Assembly: GCF_009193295.2 (NCBI RefSeq)
Contig: NZ_CP059973.1
Location: 4,650,001 to 4,714,000 of the forward strand
Direction of reading: 5' to 3'
Source of the DNA: Bacteroides luhongzhouii
Lineage (GTDB): Bacteria; Bacteroidota; Bacteroidia; Bacteroidales; Bacteroidaceae
DNA length: 64,000 nucleotides
Shown piece after piece: positions 37,139-46,049 of the stretch (position 1 is the stretch's first letter; each line of letters begins with the position of its first letter). The notes beneath the pieces were generated by a model. It was not told the DNA's origin. It was given only the letters and a program-made list of their open reading frames with translations, and ran no database searches. The position numbers and the translations under genes are program-made.

Positions 37139-38134
37139 ATGAAACAGATTCTATACAAGCTTTTCGAACATCAATATTTGGGACGCGATGAGGCGCGCAC
37201 CATTTTACAGAACATCGCGCAAGGAAAATATAATGATGTACAAGTAGCCTCGCTCATCACCGTCTTTCTGATGCGTAATATTTCCGTAGAGGAATTATGC
37301 GGTTTCCGTGACGCACTGTTGGAAATGCGTATTCCGGTTGATTTGAATGATTTCGCTCCGATAGATATCGTAGGAACCGGAGGTGACGGAAAAAATACAT
37401 TTAATATTTCCACAGCTTCCTGCTTTACAGTTGCCGGAGCCGGCTTCCCGGTTGTGAAACATGGTAACTATGGAGCAACGTCGGTCAGTGGTGCCAGTAA
37501 TGTAATGGAGCAACACGGTGTAAAATTCACCAGTGATGTAGACCAACTGCGTCGTAGCATGGAAAAATGCAATCTTGCTTATCTGCATGCCCCTTTATTC
37601 AATCCGGCATTAAAAGCAGTAGCTCCGGTTCGTAAAGGATTGGCAGTGCGCACTTTCTTCAATATGCTAGGTCCATTGGTAAATCCGGTATTACCTGCTT
37701 ATCAACTGTTAGGAGTTTACAATCTACCGTTACTTCGCCTTTACACCTATACTTATCAGGAAAGCAAAACGAAATTTGCCGTTGTTCATAGCCTTGACGG
37801 ATATGATGAGATTTCTCTGACCAATGAGTTTAAAGTGGCAACCAGCGATCATGAAAAGATTTACACTCCCGAAAGTCTCGGCTTCTCCCGTTATAAGGAT
37901 ATTGACCTGGATGGTGGACAAACACCGGAAGATGCAGCTAAGATTTTCGATCATATCATGAATAATACAGCTACGGAAGCTCAAAAAAATGTAGTGATAG
38001 TCAACTCCGCTTTCGCTATCCATGTGATTTGCCCGGAAAAGTCAATTGAAGAATGTATCGCTCTCGCCAAAGAGTCATTGGAAAGCGGACGCGCATTGGC
38101 AACTTTGAAGAAATTCATTGAGTTAAATAGTTAA
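37139..38134 (+). CDS. trpD: Anthranilate phosphoribosyltransferase
   Basis: A 331-residue enzyme that transfers phosphoribose from PRPP to anthranilate. Motifs: VGTGGDGKNTFNIST (PRPP binding), KHGNYGATSVSGASNVMEQHG, and ARKG-type VRKGLAVRTFFNMLGPL. It is not fused to trpG, unlike some enterobacterial forms. Tightly spaced behind trpG and 32 bp ahead of trpC. Confidence 0.97.
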   Translation: MKQILYKLFEHQYLGRDEARTILQNIAQGKYNDVQVASLITVFLMRNISVEELCGFRDALLEMRIPVDLNDFAPIDIVGTGGDGKNTFNISTASCFTVAGAGFPVVKHGNYGATSVSGASNVMEQHGVKFTSDVDQLRRSMEKCNLAYLHAPLFNPALKAVAPVRKGLAVRTFFNMLGPLVNPVLPAYQLLGVYNLPLLRLYTYTYQESKTKFAVVHSLDGYDEISLTNEFKVATSDHEKIYTPESLGFSRYKDIDLDGGQTPEDAAKIFDHIMNNTATEAQKNVVIVNSAFAIHVICPEKSIEECIALAKESLESGRALATLKKFIELNS

Positions 38135-38166
38135 ATGTAAAATCAGGCATGAATATCAATTAAAAT

Positions 38167-38949
38167 ATGAAAGATATATTATCCGAGATTATAGCAAACA
38201 AACGATTTGAAGTTGACCTGCAAAAGCAGGCTATTTCTATCGAACAATTACAAGAAGGTATCAGCGAATCTCCGGCTCCCCGCTCTATGAAGCAGGCATT
38301 ATCCTCTTCCGCATCGGGAATTATCGCCGAGTTCAAACGGCGCTCTCCTTCCAAAGGATGGATAAAGGAAGAAGCGTGTCCGGAAGAGATCGTTCCCTCC
38401 TATGCAACGGCAGGGGCCTCCGCCCTTTCCATCCTTACTGATGAGAAGTTTTTCGGAGGAAGCCTGAAAGATATCCGTACCGCACGTCCTTTGGTGGAAA
38501 TTCCCATTCTTAGAAAGGATTTCATCATTGACGAATATCAGCTTTATCAAGCTAAAATTGTCGGTGCAGATGCCGTACTTCTTATCGCAGCAGCACTAGA
38601 ACTGGGAAAATGCAATGAACTTGCAGAGAAAGCTCATGGATTAGGTCTGGAGGTCTTATTAGAGATTCATAGTTCCGAGGAACTGGCGTACATCAACAAA
38701 GGAATAGATATGGTAGGTATCAACAACCGTAATCTGGGTACTTTCTTCACCGATGTAGAAAACTCTTTCCGCCTGGCCGGACAACTTCCTCAAGATGCTG
38801 TATTGGTATCTGAAAGCGGTATTTCCGATCCGGAAATAGTTAAACGCCTCCGGACAGCCGGATTCCGGGGATTCCTGATTGGCGAAACTTTTATGAAAAC
38901 ACAGCGACCGGGAGAAACCTTACAGAATTTCCTGCAAGCCATTCAATAA
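38167..38949 (+). CDS. trpC: Indole-3-glycerol phosphate synthase
   Basis: A 260-residue TIM-barrel enzyme that closes the indole ring. Catalytic and phosphate-binding motifs are IIAEFKRRSPSKG, PILRKDFIIDEYQ, LEVLLEIHS, VGINNRNLGTF and VSESGIS. Monofunctional: the PRAI activity is encoded by the separate trpF that follows 26 bp later. Confidence 0.97.
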   Translation: MKDILSEIIANKRFEVDLQKQAISIEQLQEGISESPAPRSMKQALSSSASGIIAEFKRRSPSKGWIKEEACPEEIVPSYATAGASALSILTDEKFFGGSLKDIRTARPLVEIPILRKDFIIDEYQLYQAKIVGADAVLLIAAALELGKCNELAEKAHGLGLEVLLEIHSSEELAYINKGIDMVGINNRNLGTFFTDVENSFRLAGQLPQDAVLVSESGISDPEIVKRLRTAGFRGFLIGETFMKTQRPGETLQNFLQAIQ

Positions 38950-38975
38950 ACTAATTATTCAAAACGGACAGCCCT

Positions 38976-39605
38976 ATGATTAACGGAAAAATTATCAAAG
39001 TATGTGGTATGCGAGAAGCTGAAAACATACAGGACGTAGAGTCTATCGAAGGCATAGATATGCTGGGATTCATCTTTTATCCTAAATCTCCCCGATGTAT
39101 CTACGAGCTTCCGGCTTACTTGCCCATTCATGCCCGGCGTGTCGGAGTCTTTGTAAATGAAGACAAGCAAGTGGTCAGCATGTATGCTGATCGTTTCGGA
39201 CTGAATTATGTACAACTCCACGGAAATGAATCGCCGGAATACTGCCGGTCTTTACATTCTACTGGATTGAAAATCATCAAGACCTTTTCAGTAGACCGCC
39301 CCAAAGACTTGAAAAAGGTATATGACTACGAAAAAGTCTGTGATCTTTTTCTGTTCGATACAAAATGCGAACAATACGGTGGTTCAGGAAATCAATTTGA
39401 TTGGAGTATATTGCATACATACAACGGACATATACCTTTCCTTTTGAGCGGAGGTATCAACTCATACAGCACCAATGCCCTGAAAGAATTCAAGCATCCC
39501 CGACTTGCCGGATATGATCTCAACAGCCGTTTTGAAATCAAACCGGGAGAAAAAGATCCGGAGCGTATCCGGACATTTTTAAACGAATTAAAATCATCAC
39601 TTTAA
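38976..39605 (+). CDS. trpF: Phosphoribosylanthranilate isomerase
   Basis: A 209-residue TIM barrel that performs the Amadori rearrangement. The general base Cys is in IKVCGMREAENI and the acid Asp in LFDTKCEQYGGSGNQFDW. The C-terminal phosphate-binding segment LLSGGINSYS and the GYDLNSRFEIKPGEKD motif agree with the family. Separate from trpC and positioned between trpC and trpA. Confidence 0.96.
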   Translation: MINGKIIKVCGMREAENIQDVESIEGIDMLGFIFYPKSPRCIYELPAYLPIHARRVGVFVNEDKQVVSMYADRFGLNYVQLHGNESPEYCRSLHSTGLKIIKTFSVDRPKDLKKVYDYEKVCDLFLFDTKCEQYGGSGNQFDWSILHTYNGHIPFLLSGGINSYSTNALKEFKHPRLAGYDLNSRFEIKPGEKDPERIRTFLNELKSSL

Positions 39606-39617
39606 AAACCCAACGTC

Positions 39618-40388
39618 ATGAATAGAATTAATCAACTTTTCAATAGCAACAAGAAAGACATACTTTCTATTTATTTTTGTGCCGGCACCCCCACTTTAGA
39701 TGGTACTGCCGATGTTATCCGCACACTCGAAAAACATGGAGTGAGCATGATTGAAATCGGTATTCCTTTCAGTGATCCGATGGCAGACGGCATTGTTATC
39801 CAAAATGCCGCTACCCAAGCATTGCGCAACGGCATGTCTTTAAAACTTCTTTTTGAACAATTGCGGGATATTCGCAAGGATGTAAAAATACCACTTGTAT
39901 TCATGGGGTACTTAAATCCAATCATGCAATTCGGATTTGAAAACTTCTGCCGCAAATGCGTGGAATGTGGTATTGATGGCGTCATCATCCCCGATCTCCC
40001 TTTCCGTGATTATCAAGAACATTACCGTATCATTGCCGAACGCTACAACATCAAAGTGATTATGCTCATCACACCGGAGACCAGCGAAGAACGGGTACGC
40101 GAAATAGATACACATACCGACGGATTCATTTACATGGTTTCATCAGCAGCAACTACCGGAGCACAACAGAATTTCAACGAACAAAAACAGGCATACTTCA
40201 AGAAAATAAAAGATATGCATCTGAACAATCCGTTGATGATAGGATTTGGCATCTCCAATAAAGCGACGTTCCAGGCAGCTTGCGAACATGCTTCCGGAGC
40301 TATCATCGGCAGTAAGTTCGTTACTCTGCTCGAAGAAGAAAAAGACTCGGAAAAGGCCATTCTTAAATTAAAAGAAGCGGTGAAATGA
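39618..40388 (+). CDS. trpA: Tryptophan synthase alpha chain
   Basis: A 256-residue subunit that cleaves indole-3-glycerol phosphate and channels indole to TrpB. Catalytic Glu and Asp are in MIEIGIPFSDPMADG. Phosphate-binding segments are GFGIS and GAIIGSKFV. Last gene of the operon, 12 bp after trpF, ending before an A+T-rich gap with inverted repeats. Confidence 0.97.
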   Translation: MNRINQLFNSNKKDILSIYFCAGTPTLDGTADVIRTLEKHGVSMIEIGIPFSDPMADGIVIQNAATQALRNGMSLKLLFEQLRDIRKDVKIPLVFMGYLNPIMQFGFENFCRKCVECGIDGVIIPDLPFRDYQEHYRIIAERYNIKVIMLITPETSEERVREIDTHTDGFIYMVSSAATTGAQQNFNEQKQAYFKKIKDMHLNNPLMIGFGISNKATFQAACEHASGAIIGSKFVTLLEEEKDSEKAILKLKEAVK

Positions 40389-40394
40389 TTTATA

Positions 40395-40554
40395 ATTTAT
40401 GAATTATGATTTATGCGAATCAACAGTTGAATCTGAGTCATTAGTAATGCTAATAAATCAGATTCAACTACTGAATCACGTAAATGGTAAATGATTCACA
40501 TGAATGATGAATCTACAAAATTATTCGAAAACTCATAAATCATAAATCACAATT
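40395..40554. repeat. Nested inverted repeats after the trp operon
   Basis: AGTTGAATCTGA (40425-40436) pairs perfectly with TCAGATTCAACT (40458-40469). Outside it, an imperfect pair is formed by the ATTTATGAATTATGATTTATG region (40395-40415) and 40534-40554. No T-run follows the inner stem. It may end the trp transcript and resembles the symmetric elements at 1954-1998 and 4311-4397. Confidence 0.55.
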
Positions 40555-40560
40555 ATTTCC

Positions 40561-40568
40561 TATCTTTG
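40561..40568 (+). promoter_or_regulatory. -7 box (TATCTTTG) for the asparaginase gene
   Basis: TATCTTTG, 28 bp before the ATG at 40597. The -33 region is covered by the outer inverted repeat and contains no TTTG. Confidence 0.5.
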
Positions 40569-40596
40569 CCAACGTTTTAACAGTAATTCAACAATT

Positions 40597-41637
40597 ATGA
40601 AAGTAGAAACCCCTTCCGTTTTGTTAATTTACACGGGTGGAACTATCGGAATGATAGAGAATCCGGAAACAGGTGCCTTAGAAAACTTCAACTTCGATCA
40701 TTTGCTTAAGCATGTACCCGAACTAAAAAGATTCAACTACCGCATCTCTTCCTACCAATTCGATCCCCCTCTCGACTCTTCGGATATGGAACCTGCTTAC
40801 TGGGCAAAGCTAGTAAAAATTATCAATTACAATTATGATTATTTTGATGGTTTTGTCATCCTTCACGGAACAGACACAATGGCTTACACAGCCTCTGCAT
40901 TAAGCTTCATGCTCGAAAACCTAAGCAAGCCCGTCATCCTCACAGGTTCCCAGCTACCGATCGGAACTTTGCGCACAGACGGAAAAGAAAATCTCATCAC
41001 GGCCATTGAAATCGCAGCTGCTAAAAATCCGGATGGTACGGCCATCGTTCCTGAAGTATGTATTTTCTTTGAGAATCATTTGATGCGTGGCAACCGTACC
41101 ACTAAAATTAACGCGGAGAATTTTAACGCTTTCCGCTCTTTCAATTATCCTCCCTTGGCACGGGTAGGCATCCACATCAAATATGAACCTAATCTCATCC
41201 GGAAACCGGACCCGACAAAGCCATTAAAGCCGCATTATCTATTTGATACCAATGTAGTTATTCTGACCCTCTTCCCTGGCATTCAGGAGAGTATCGTGAC
41301 TTCTCTGCTTCATGTCCCCGGATTGAAGGCAGTTGTCATGAAAACTTTCGGTTCAGGAAATGCCCCGCAAAAGGAATGGTTCATCCGCCATCTAAAGGAA
41401 GCTACCGATCGCGGAATTATCATTGTCAATATCACACAGTGTGCCTCCGGAGCAGTAGAGATGGGACGTTATGAAACAGGAATGCACCTTTTGGAAGCGG
41501 GCGTAATCAGCGGATATGACAGTACTCCCGAATGTGCCATAACAAAACTCATGTTTTTATTGGGACATGGATTACCCAACAAGGATATCCGATATAAAAT
41601 GAACTCCTGCTTAATAGGAGAAATTACTAAGTCTTAA
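40597..41637 (+). CDS. ansA: Type I L-asparaginase (cytoplasmic)
   Basis: A 346-residue asparaginase without signal peptide. The first catalytic threonine is in IYTGGTIGM (Thr13), and the second in ILHGTDTMAYTASAL; the Lys/Asp site is LRTDGKENL. C-terminal motif GNAPQKEWF supports type I AnsA. It hydrolyses asparagine to aspartate and ammonium. Monocistronic, with its own -7 box and a terminator hairpin at 41661-41703. Confidence 0.95.
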   Translation: MKVETPSVLLIYTGGTIGMIENPETGALENFNFDHLLKHVPELKRFNYRISSYQFDPPLDSSDMEPAYWAKLVKIINYNYDYFDGFVILHGTDTMAYTASALSFMLENLSKPVILTGSQLPIGTLRTDGKENLITAIEIAAAKNPDGTAIVPEVCIFFENHLMRGNRTTKINAENFNAFRSFNYPPLARVGIHIKYEPNLIRKPDPTKPLKPHYLFDTNVVILTLFPGIQESIVTSLLHVPGLKAVVMKTFGSGNAPQKEWFIRHLKEATDRGIIIVNITQCASGAVEMGRYETGMHLLEAGVISGYDSTPECAITKLMFLLGHGLPNKDIRYKMNSCLIGEITKS

Positions 41638-41660
41638 GTTAAATCCACCTAATATAATCT

Positions 41661-41703
41661 CTTGATTTTCATTTTGAGCAGTCTTATAAAAGTGAAAATC
41701 AAG
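41661..41703 (+). terminator. Hairpin after the asparaginase gene
   Basis: CTTGATTTTCA (41661-41671) pairs perfectly over 11 bp with TGAAAATCAAG (41693-41703), 23 bp after the stop. Only a weak T-run follows. Confidence 0.55.
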
Positions 41704-41831
41704 GGATTTCTCTTCATCATCACCAGGGATTTATCAACCCCAAACGAGCCAAAGAAGAACCAAAACGGAAGTATAGTTATTTTCACTCTATAAAATAACA
41801 GAAAAAACAGTTCCAATAAAAGATATGCAGT

Positions 41832-41839
41832 TATTTTTG
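41832..41839 (+). promoter_or_regulatory. -7 box (TATTTTTG) for the second LruC gene
   Basis: TATTTTTG 40 bp before the start at 41879. No TTTG at -33. Confidence 0.4.
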
Positions 41840-41878
41840 TGATGGATTTGGTTACAAACAATCAAGCAATAATACATT

Positions 41879-44263
41879 ATGATGAAGAAAACAGTTCGAT
41901 TTGTGCCCATCATTGCAATAGCAATAGCAGGTACTATGTTTAGTTGTGTGGACTCAGGAAAGGATCTCTATGATCCGTCTTATGAAACACCTAACCCGAT
42001 GGGAGACGGCTTTGCTGCTCCCGATGATATCGATTGGGACATGATAACCACTAAAAATGTTTCAGTCGAAGTAAAAGATGAAGAAGGAGGACAATTTGCT
42101 TATTTAATTGAAATATATGCAGAAGATCCCTTGACTAACGAAAACGCTTCCGTACTCGCTACAAGGACAGCTAATAAAGATAATAACTTTAAATTTACAG
42201 CTGCTGTCAGCCTGCTCCCCACTCAAAAGGGGATTTACGTGAAACAAACCGACCCAAGAGGACGTGAACAGGTATATCAGTTCGATGTGCCGGAAAACAG
42301 CGATAATATTACCTGTAAGCTCTATTATGCAGAATCTGCAGCACAGAATAGAGCATTAATGAGTCGTGGTGTCACTACAAGAAGCCTTGCATTTGAGAAA
42401 CCGGATTATTCGTCCATACCAGCTGATGCTAAAGAAATTACAGAAATGGCAGGAACGACTTTACTGCGTAGTGCTAATTACAAAATCACCTCTGACTATA
42501 ACGGCACATTCAAATTTGACGGATATGACGGTGAGATTGCAACCAGAGTTTATGTAGATGCCCAATGGACTATTCCTGCAACATTCCAATTCCAGAACGG
42601 AATTGAAATCATTGTTATGAACAATGCAAAGATTAATGCATCAGGAACCATGACGTTCATCAGAAACTCCATGCTGACCATTATGGAAAAAGGAGAGGTA
42701 AACGCAGACGATGTATCATTCACCAATGGAGCGCCTGCTGCATTAAGAAACTGGGGTACACTGGCGGTGACAAACACCATGACTCTACATTCCGGTGCAA
42801 CACTATACAACAAAGGAACCATAACAAGCAAAAATATCTCGATCAACTCTAGCACAAAAATTGTGAATGACAATAAGATCGAGCTGGAAGGTGAATTAAA
42901 TCTGCCATCTAATTTTTCATTGGAAAATAACGGAGAGATTTATGGAGAGAAATTAATTGCAAATTCTGATGCTGTTGCTACCAATAACAACATCATGAAA
43001 TTTACAACCATCAGCCTCACCAATACAACATTCAACAATGCTTGCAGCCTGGAAGCCACAACCTCTTTCTATGCAAACGGAGCAACATTCAACTTTACCC
43101 AAGGATACCTAAAAGCTCCTACGATGGAGTTTGTTAATGGAATAGTCAACTTAAGCAATGGCTCTATGCTGGATGCAACTGCAAGTATTTACATGAATAC
43201 AGCTCATGTTAAATTTTACGGAAAAGGCGAAAATACTTCTATGATAAAATCTCCGGTTATAACTGGACAAGGTTTCACGTATGACGGAAATTTAGTTATT
43301 GAATGTGATAATCATGTTGAAAAGAGTCCATATTGGAACAACTTCTACGTACAGAATGGCGCATACTTCACTAAAATGGGAGAATCCAAAGTCATGATAG
43401 ATGTCTGCACGGGTACTAAGAATAATGGAAATGAAGGAGAAGAACCAGAAGATCCTAAATTCCCGATCATCATGGATGACACTCGTAATTACGCCTATCT
43501 ATTTGAAGACCAGTGGCCATTATATGGAGACTACGATATGAACGATCTTGTTCTGATTATCAAAGAAAGAAAGATTTCCATCAACAAGAATAATAAGGCA
43601 GAAGAATTCACGCTAAGTATTGATTTATCGGCTGCCGGAGCTACGAAGAGCATCGGAGCTGCTATCATGCTGGACGGTGTTCCTGCCAGTGCTATCACAC
43701 AGCCGGTAGTGTTCAGTGATAACTCTCTTGCTAAAAACTTTAATGTGAATGGCAATAAGATTGAGAACGGACAGGACTATGCTGTTATCCCATTATTTGA
43801 CGATGCCCACAACGCATTGGGAAGAGACCGTTACGAACAGATTAATACCATTAAAAATCATTCTGCCAATACGAATCCTAAAAATATCAGTTTCACTATC
43901 AAATTCAGCAACCCTATTTCTGTAGATGAACTTAATATCAACAAACTGAATGTCTTCATCTTTGTAGAAGGAAACAGAAACCAGCGTAAAGAGATCCATA
44001 TCGTCGGTTACCAACCCACTAAGTTAGCAAATACCGACTTGTTCGGAGGCAACAACGACGATAGCTCTACTTCCCGCAAAAGATATTACATCAGTAAAGA
44101 TAACCTGGCATGGGGAATCATGGTTCCGACAGACTTCAAATGGCCTTTGGAATATGTGAATATGAAATCTGCTTACTCGTTGTTCGAAAGCTGGGTAACA
44201 AGTGGCGGTACTAAGAATGAAGAATGGTGGAAAACTTCTGATTCATCAAGAGTCTACCAATAA
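41879..44263 (+). CDS. LruC-domain (DUF4842) surface lipoprotein, second copy
   Basis: A 794-residue lipoprotein (TMFSC, followed by VDSGKDLYDP, closely matching VDNEKNLF of the copy at 25405-27744). The middle third is built of short N/T/G-rich strands (IIVMNNAKINASGTMTFIRNS, ITSKNISINSST), probably a beta-solenoid. The LruC domain shows LFEDQWPLYGDYDMNDLVL and ends with a WGIMVP-FKWPLEY segment, again paralleled in the paralogue (ALCVPDKFAYPIE). Role unknown; surface attachment is inferred from the lipobox. A terminator follows at 44282-44318. Met2 (41882) is an alternative start. Confidence 0.85.
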   Translation: MMKKTVRFVPIIAIAIAGTMFSCVDSGKDLYDPSYETPNPMGDGFAAPDDIDWDMITTKNVSVEVKDEEGGQFAYLIEIYAEDPLTNENASVLATRTANKDNNFKFTAAVSLLPTQKGIYVKQTDPRGREQVYQFDVPENSDNITCKLYYAESAAQNRALMSRGVTTRSLAFEKPDYSSIPADAKEITEMAGTTLLRSANYKITSDYNGTFKFDGYDGEIATRVYVDAQWTIPATFQFQNGIEIIVMNNAKINASGTMTFIRNSMLTIMEKGEVNADDVSFTNGAPAALRNWGTLAVTNTMTLHSGATLYNKGTITSKNISINSSTKIVNDNKIELEGELNLPSNFSLENNGEIYGEKLIANSDAVATNNNIMKFTTISLTNTTFNNACSLEATTSFYANGATFNFTQGYLKAPTMEFVNGIVNLSNGSMLDATASIYMNTAHVKFYGKGENTSMIKSPVITGQGFTYDGNLVIECDNHVEKSPYWNNFYVQNGAYFTKMGESKVMIDVCTGTKNNGNEGEEPEDPKFPIIMDDTRNYAYLFEDQWPLYGDYDMNDLVLIIKERKISINKNNKAEEFTLSIDLSAAGATKSIGAAIMLDGVPASAITQPVVFSDNSLAKNFNVNGNKIENGQDYAVIPLFDDAHNALGRDRYEQINTIKNHSANTNPKNISFTIKFSNPISVDELNINKLNVFIFVEGNRNQRKEIHIVGYQPTKLANTDLFGGNNDDSSTSRKRYYISKDNLAWGIMVPTDFKWPLEYVNMKSAYSLFESWVTSGGTKNEEWWKTSDSSRVYQ

Positions 44264-44281
44264 GCCAAACAATTAATAATC

Positions 44282-44318
44282 AACACGGATTTCAACTTTC
44301 ATGAAATTCGTGTTTTTT
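44282..44318 (+). terminator. Terminator of the second LruC gene
   Basis: AACACGGATTTCA (44282-44294) pairs over 13 bp, one GU, with TGAAATTCGTGTT (44302-44314); TTTT follows. Confidence 0.8.
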
Positions 44319-44408
44319 CATTAAGATACTGTTAGTTGCAATTAATAGAAAAAAAACATATATCACGAATTTTACTCTCCAGATAGAGAATTATTCTAAA
44401 ATAATATC

Positions 44409-44416
44409 TATATTTG
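44409..44416 (+). promoter_or_regulatory. -7 box (TATATTTG) for the response regulator/sugar transferase cluster
   Basis: TATATTTG 82 bp before the response regulator start, giving a leader of about 75 nt. No -33 TTTG at the usual spacing. Confidence 0.5.
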
Positions 44417-44497
44417 CAGTGTATCACAAATATAATGTGACAACAATCTTAATACATAAATCAAGTAACAAAGCAAGCGATAGAAAGGTCTATTCGT

Positions 44498-44863
44498 ATG
44501 AAGAAAAAAATATTACTAGTCGACGATAAATCGACAATCGGAAAAGTGGCCGGTGTATATCTAGGAAAAGAGTATGATTTTACCTATTTGGAAGATCCCA
44601 TCAAAGCAATAGAATGGCTTAATGAAGGCAATGTACCTGACCTCATTATTTCAGATATTCGTATGCCTCTAATGATGGGTGATGAATTTTTAAGATACAT
44701 GAAGAACAATGAATTATTCAAGTCCATTCCTATCGTAATGTTATCCAGCGAGGAAAGTACAACGGAAAGAATCAGACTACTGGAAGAGGGAGCAGAAGAC
44801 TATATTCTGAAACCATTCAACCCATTGGAACTCAAAATCCGAATCAAAAAGATTATTGACTAA
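44498..44863 (+). CDS. Single-domain response regulator (receiver only)
   Basis: A 121-residue CheY-like receiver. The acidic pocket is VDDK, the phospho-acceptor Asp is in LIISDIRMP, the switch Ser in MLSSEES and the conserved Lys in ILKPFNP. No output domain. It is followed 17 bp later by a sugar transferase with a pseudo-receiver N-terminus, so it may act by protein-protein contact with that enzyme; this is inference. Its kinase is not adjacent. Confidence 0.93.
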   Translation: MKKKILLVDDKSTIGKVAGVYLGKEYDFTYLEDPIKAIEWLNEGNVPDLIISDIRMPLMMGDEFLRYMKNNELFKSIPIVMLSSEESTTERIRLLEEGAEDYILKPFNPLELKIRIKKIID

Positions 44864-44880
44864 TACCGGGTCTCCTACAC

Positions 44881-46038
44881 ATGCAATATTTTGTTTATAT
44901 AGGCAGAGATAGCAAAACAATAGAACTACTCTCTCGATTAAGTATTGGAGTATTCTATGCTGCACCCAATTGTAGCAAAGCTGTCAAAGTATTGGAGAAA
45001 ATACGCGAAAAATATGACGCTGCCCTATTTTTTGAACAGGTGAACTTATCCATAGATATTGCAGATATCCAATACATGCGTAAAAAATATCCGGGGCTTT
45101 ATATGATACTCGTCATCGATTCTTTGTCTAAGGAAGAAGCATCCGAATATCTTAAAGCCGGCATTAACAATACAATCAAATATGAAACAAGCCAAAAGGC
45201 TTTGAAGGATTTATCGACTTTCCTTAAACGAAGAAAAGATCAGAAAATAAAGGCGCTTCAACTTAAAGCACAAAATATTAATGCTTTCCGGTTGCCTTTA
45301 TGGAAACGAACTTTTGATATATTCTTTTCGGGAATGGCGATATTATGCCTTTCTCCTCTCTTAATATTTACTGCATTAGCTATCCGGACAGAAAGCAAGG
45401 GTCCCATTATCTACAAATCCAAGCGAGTAGGAAGTAACTATCAGATATTCGACTTCCTTAAATTCCGTTCGATGTACACTGATGCCGACAAGCATTTAAA
45501 GGATTTCAATGCTCTTAACCAGTATCAACAGGAAGATGAAGATATTTGGGGAGAAGAACCGGAAGCTGAAATTAATGAAGAAGCCGATGAAGAAGAAATT
45601 CTCCTGATATCAGACGATTTCGTAATCTCTGAAGAAGACTACATCAACAAGAAGTCCAAGGAAAAAAGCAATGCTTTCGTTAAATTGGAAAATGACCCGC
45701 GAATAACAAAGATAGGACGCATTATCCGTAAATATAGTATTGACGAATTACCCCAACTTATTAATATTTTAAAGGGTGATATGTCAATAGTAGGGAACCG
45801 TCCTCTCCCACTCTATGAAGCCGAACTGCTGACAAGCGATGAGCACATCGACCGTTTCATGGGTCCGGCCGGATTGACCGGTTTATGGCAGGTAGAGAAA
45901 AGAGGTGAAGCCGGTAAACTCTCTGCGGAAGAACGCAAGCAATTGGATATCACCTATGCAAAGACATTCTCTTTCTGGTTGGATATAAAGATTATTCTGA
46001 AAACAGTTACTGCATTCATTCAAAAAGAGAACGTATAA
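44881..46038 (+). CDS. Pseudo-receiver fused to polyprenyl-phosphate sugar-1-phosphate transferase
   Basis: A 385-residue fusion. Residues 1-115 have a receiver-like alternating fold (MQYFVYIGRD, AALFFEQ, YMILVIDS) but lack the phospho-acceptor Asp and the usual Lys. A membrane helix at about 146-168 leads to a WcaJ/EpsL-type sugar transferase core (LKFRSMYTDAD, ENDPRITKIGRIIRKYSIDELPQL, GDMSIVGNRPLP, GLTGLWQV). A 45-residue, very acidic insert (about 217-258, EEPEAEINEEADEEEI) interrupts the core between DAD and the NDPR motif. It should start synthesis of a lipid-linked glycan at the inner membrane. Coupling to the upstream receiver is suspected. Confidence 0.9.
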   Translation: MQYFVYIGRDSKTIELLSRLSIGVFYAAPNCSKAVKVLEKIREKYDAALFFEQVNLSIDIADIQYMRKKYPGLYMILVIDSLSKEEASEYLKAGINNTIKYETSQKALKDLSTFLKRRKDQKIKALQLKAQNINAFRLPLWKRTFDIFFSGMAILCLSPLLIFTALAIRTESKGPIIYKSKRVGSNYQIFDFLKFRSMYTDADKHLKDFNALNQYQQEDEDIWGEEPEAEINEEADEEEILLISDDFVISEEDYINKKSKEKSNAFVKLENDPRITKIGRIIRKYSIDELPQLINILKGDMSIVGNRPLPLYEAELLTSDEHIDRFMGPAGLTGLWQVEKRGEAGKLSAEERKQLDITYAKTFSFWLDIKIILKTVTAFIQKENV

Positions 46039-46049
46039 TCTCCTTTCTG

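Noticed and set aside
41649..41861. 70-codon minus-strand frame before the second LruC gene
   Set aside because: Low-complexity hydrophobic reading over a terminator hairpin and A+T-rich spacer; no promoter on that strand.
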